Origin: Kribbella antiqua
GTDB lineage: Bacteria; Actinomycetota; Actinomycetes; Propionibacteriales; Kribbellaceae
NCBI RefSeq assembly: GCF_004345665.1
Contig: NZ_SLWR01000003.1
Coordinates: 124,001-188,000 of the forward strand
Length of the DNA stretch: 64,000 nucleotides
Direction of reading: 5' to 3'
In this document: piece after piece, positions 63,069 to 64,000 of the stretch
Position numbering within the stretch: the stretch's first letter is position 1
Layout: each line of letters starts with the position of its first letter
The notes under the pieces: model-generated
What the model was told of the DNA's origin: nothing
Databases searched by the model: none
The model's input: only the letters and a program-made list of their open reading frames with translations
Made by a program: the position numbers and the translations under genes

Positions 63069-64000
63069 ATGACTGACGCACACGTGAACCCGGTGAACCC
63101 CGACAGCGGGCAGGACGACCTGCCCGAGCAGATGCGGGTCCGCCGGGAGAAGCGTGACCGCCTGCTGGCGGAGGGAGTGCCGCCGTACCCGATCTCGGTG
63201 CCGCGGACGCACCTGCTGAAGGACCTGCGGGCGACGTACGACGGGCAGGAGCTGGAGCCGGACACCCGGACCGGCGAGCAGGTATCGGTGACCGGCCGGG
63301 TGATCTTCCTGCGCAACACCGGCAAGCTGTGCTTCGTCCGGCTGCGTGAGGGCGACGGGACCGAGCTGCAGGTGATGCTGTCGCTGGCCGACCTCGGCGA
63401 GGAGGAGCTGGCCCGGTTCAAGCAGCTGGTGGACATAGGCGACCTGCTGTCCGTCCAGGGCGAGGTGGTGACCAGCCGCCGCGGTGAGCTGTCCGTGCAG
63501 GCGACCGGCTGGCAGATGGCGGCCAAGACGCTGCGCCCGCTCCCGAACGAGCACAAGCCGCTGAACGAGGAGGCCCGGGTCCGGCTCCGGTACGTCGACC
63601 TGATCGTCCGGCCCGAGGCCCGTGAGATGGTCCGGACCAAGGCCGCCGTACTCAAGTCGTTGCGGGCGACGTACGACGCGCACGACTTCATCGAGGTGGA
63701 GACGCCGGTCCTGCAGCTGACCAACGGCGGTGCGGCGGCCCGGCCGTTCTCGACGCACCTGAATGCGTTCGACCAGGAGATGAAGCTGCGGATCGCGCTC
63801 GAACTCGATCTGAAGCGGGCCATGATCGGCGGCGTCGACCGGGTCTTCGAGATCGGCCGCACCTTCCGCAACGAGGGACTGGACTCGACCCACGCGGCGG
63901 AATTCTCGATGATCGAGGCCTATCAGGCGTACGGCGATTACGACACGATGGCCGAACTGATCGCGGAGCTGATCCGGAACGCGGCCCGCGCGGTCGGTCG
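63069..64000 (+). CDS. lysS: Lysyl-tRNA synthetase, class II (3' cut by window edge)
   Basis: The first 310 residues of a class II LysRS. The N-terminal region LPEQMRVRREKRDRLLAEGVPPYP and the OB-fold anticodon-binding domain (about 60-160, VTGRVIFLRNTGKLCFVRL) come first. The catalytic core follows with motif 1 (FIEVETPVLQ), GGAAARPF and motif 2 (GRTFRNEGLDSTHAAEFSM). The visible part matches the single-domain LysS rather than the LysX fusion. The frame is open to the right edge. It closes the conserved actinobacterial block. Confidence 0.95.
   Translation, partial: MTDAHVNPVNPDSGQDDLPEQMRVRREKRDRLLAEGVPPYPISVPRTHLLKDLRATYDGQELEPDTRTGEQVSVTGRVIFLRNTGKLCFVRLREGDGTELQVMLSLADLGEEELARFKQLVDIGDLLSVQGEVVTSRRGELSVQATGWQMAAKTLRPLPNEHKPLNEEARVRLRYVDLIVRPEAREMVRTKAAVLKSLRATYDAHDFIEVETPVLQLTNGGAAARPFSTHLNAFDQEMKLRIALELDLKRAMIGGVDRVFEIGRTFRNEGLDSTHAAEFSMIEAYQAYGDYDTMAELIAELIRNAARAVG

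Overview
The window is high-GC actinobacterial DNA with strong G/C preference at third codon positions, many GTG starts and -10-like TANNNT boxes placed about 6 nt before start codons (leaderless transcription). Gene content (F420 biosynthesis, a DUF2342 metalloprotease, DUF3180, a GH92 mannosidase, many TetR/MarR/LysR switches) and gene order fit the Nocardioidales/Propionibacteriales. A Kribbella-like soil organism is the best guess, but that is inference from content, not from a database match. No tRNA, rRNA, CRISPR array, complete insertion sequence or prophage was seen.

Left half (1-31.7 kb) is accessory and regulatory: a cut-off gene end and an 800-nt gene-poor gap with two large hairpins; a two-component system; FO synthase (fbiC); a TetR gene and an ATPase-less FtsX-type permease; DUF2867-TetR and MFS-MarR units; an in-frame three-part chimeric ORF (kinase fragment, esterase fragment, reductase fragment); a GT4-GH92 carbohydrate pair; a methyltransferase flanked by two hairpins; a glycosyltransferase-TetR-DHA2 efflux cassette; a thiamine-binding protein; an SDR/XRE divergent pair; secreted BNR-repeat, EEP-phosphatase and NlpC/P60 proteins; then SDR-LysR and quinone oxidoreductase-MarR units.

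Right half (31.8-64 kb) follows the conserved actinobacterial chromosomal order ppa, dacB, DUF2342, tilS, hpt, ftsH, folE, folP, folB, folK, DUF3180, DUF2520, panC, coaX, lysS, the order also known from Mycobacterium. It links cell-wall trimming, tRNA lysidine formation, purine salvage, membrane proteolysis, tetrahydrofolate synthesis, NAD synthesis (nadB, nadC) and pantothenate/CoA synthesis. Lineage-specific insertions are a streptogrisin-type protease between folE and folP, an orphan nuoD, a PH-domain pair, and an 8-kb accessory block (multicopper oxidase, CMD protein, lipoprotein, DedA, SPFH/NfeD pair, ArsR-MFS) between coaX and lysS.

The strongest candidate for something undescribed is a family of three ~160-nt palindromic elements (22420-22583, 31660-31826, 46635-46795). 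They share a core, but each has its own self-complementary outer arms, and the inner stem shows a compensatory base change. They abut stop or start codons of unrelated genes.
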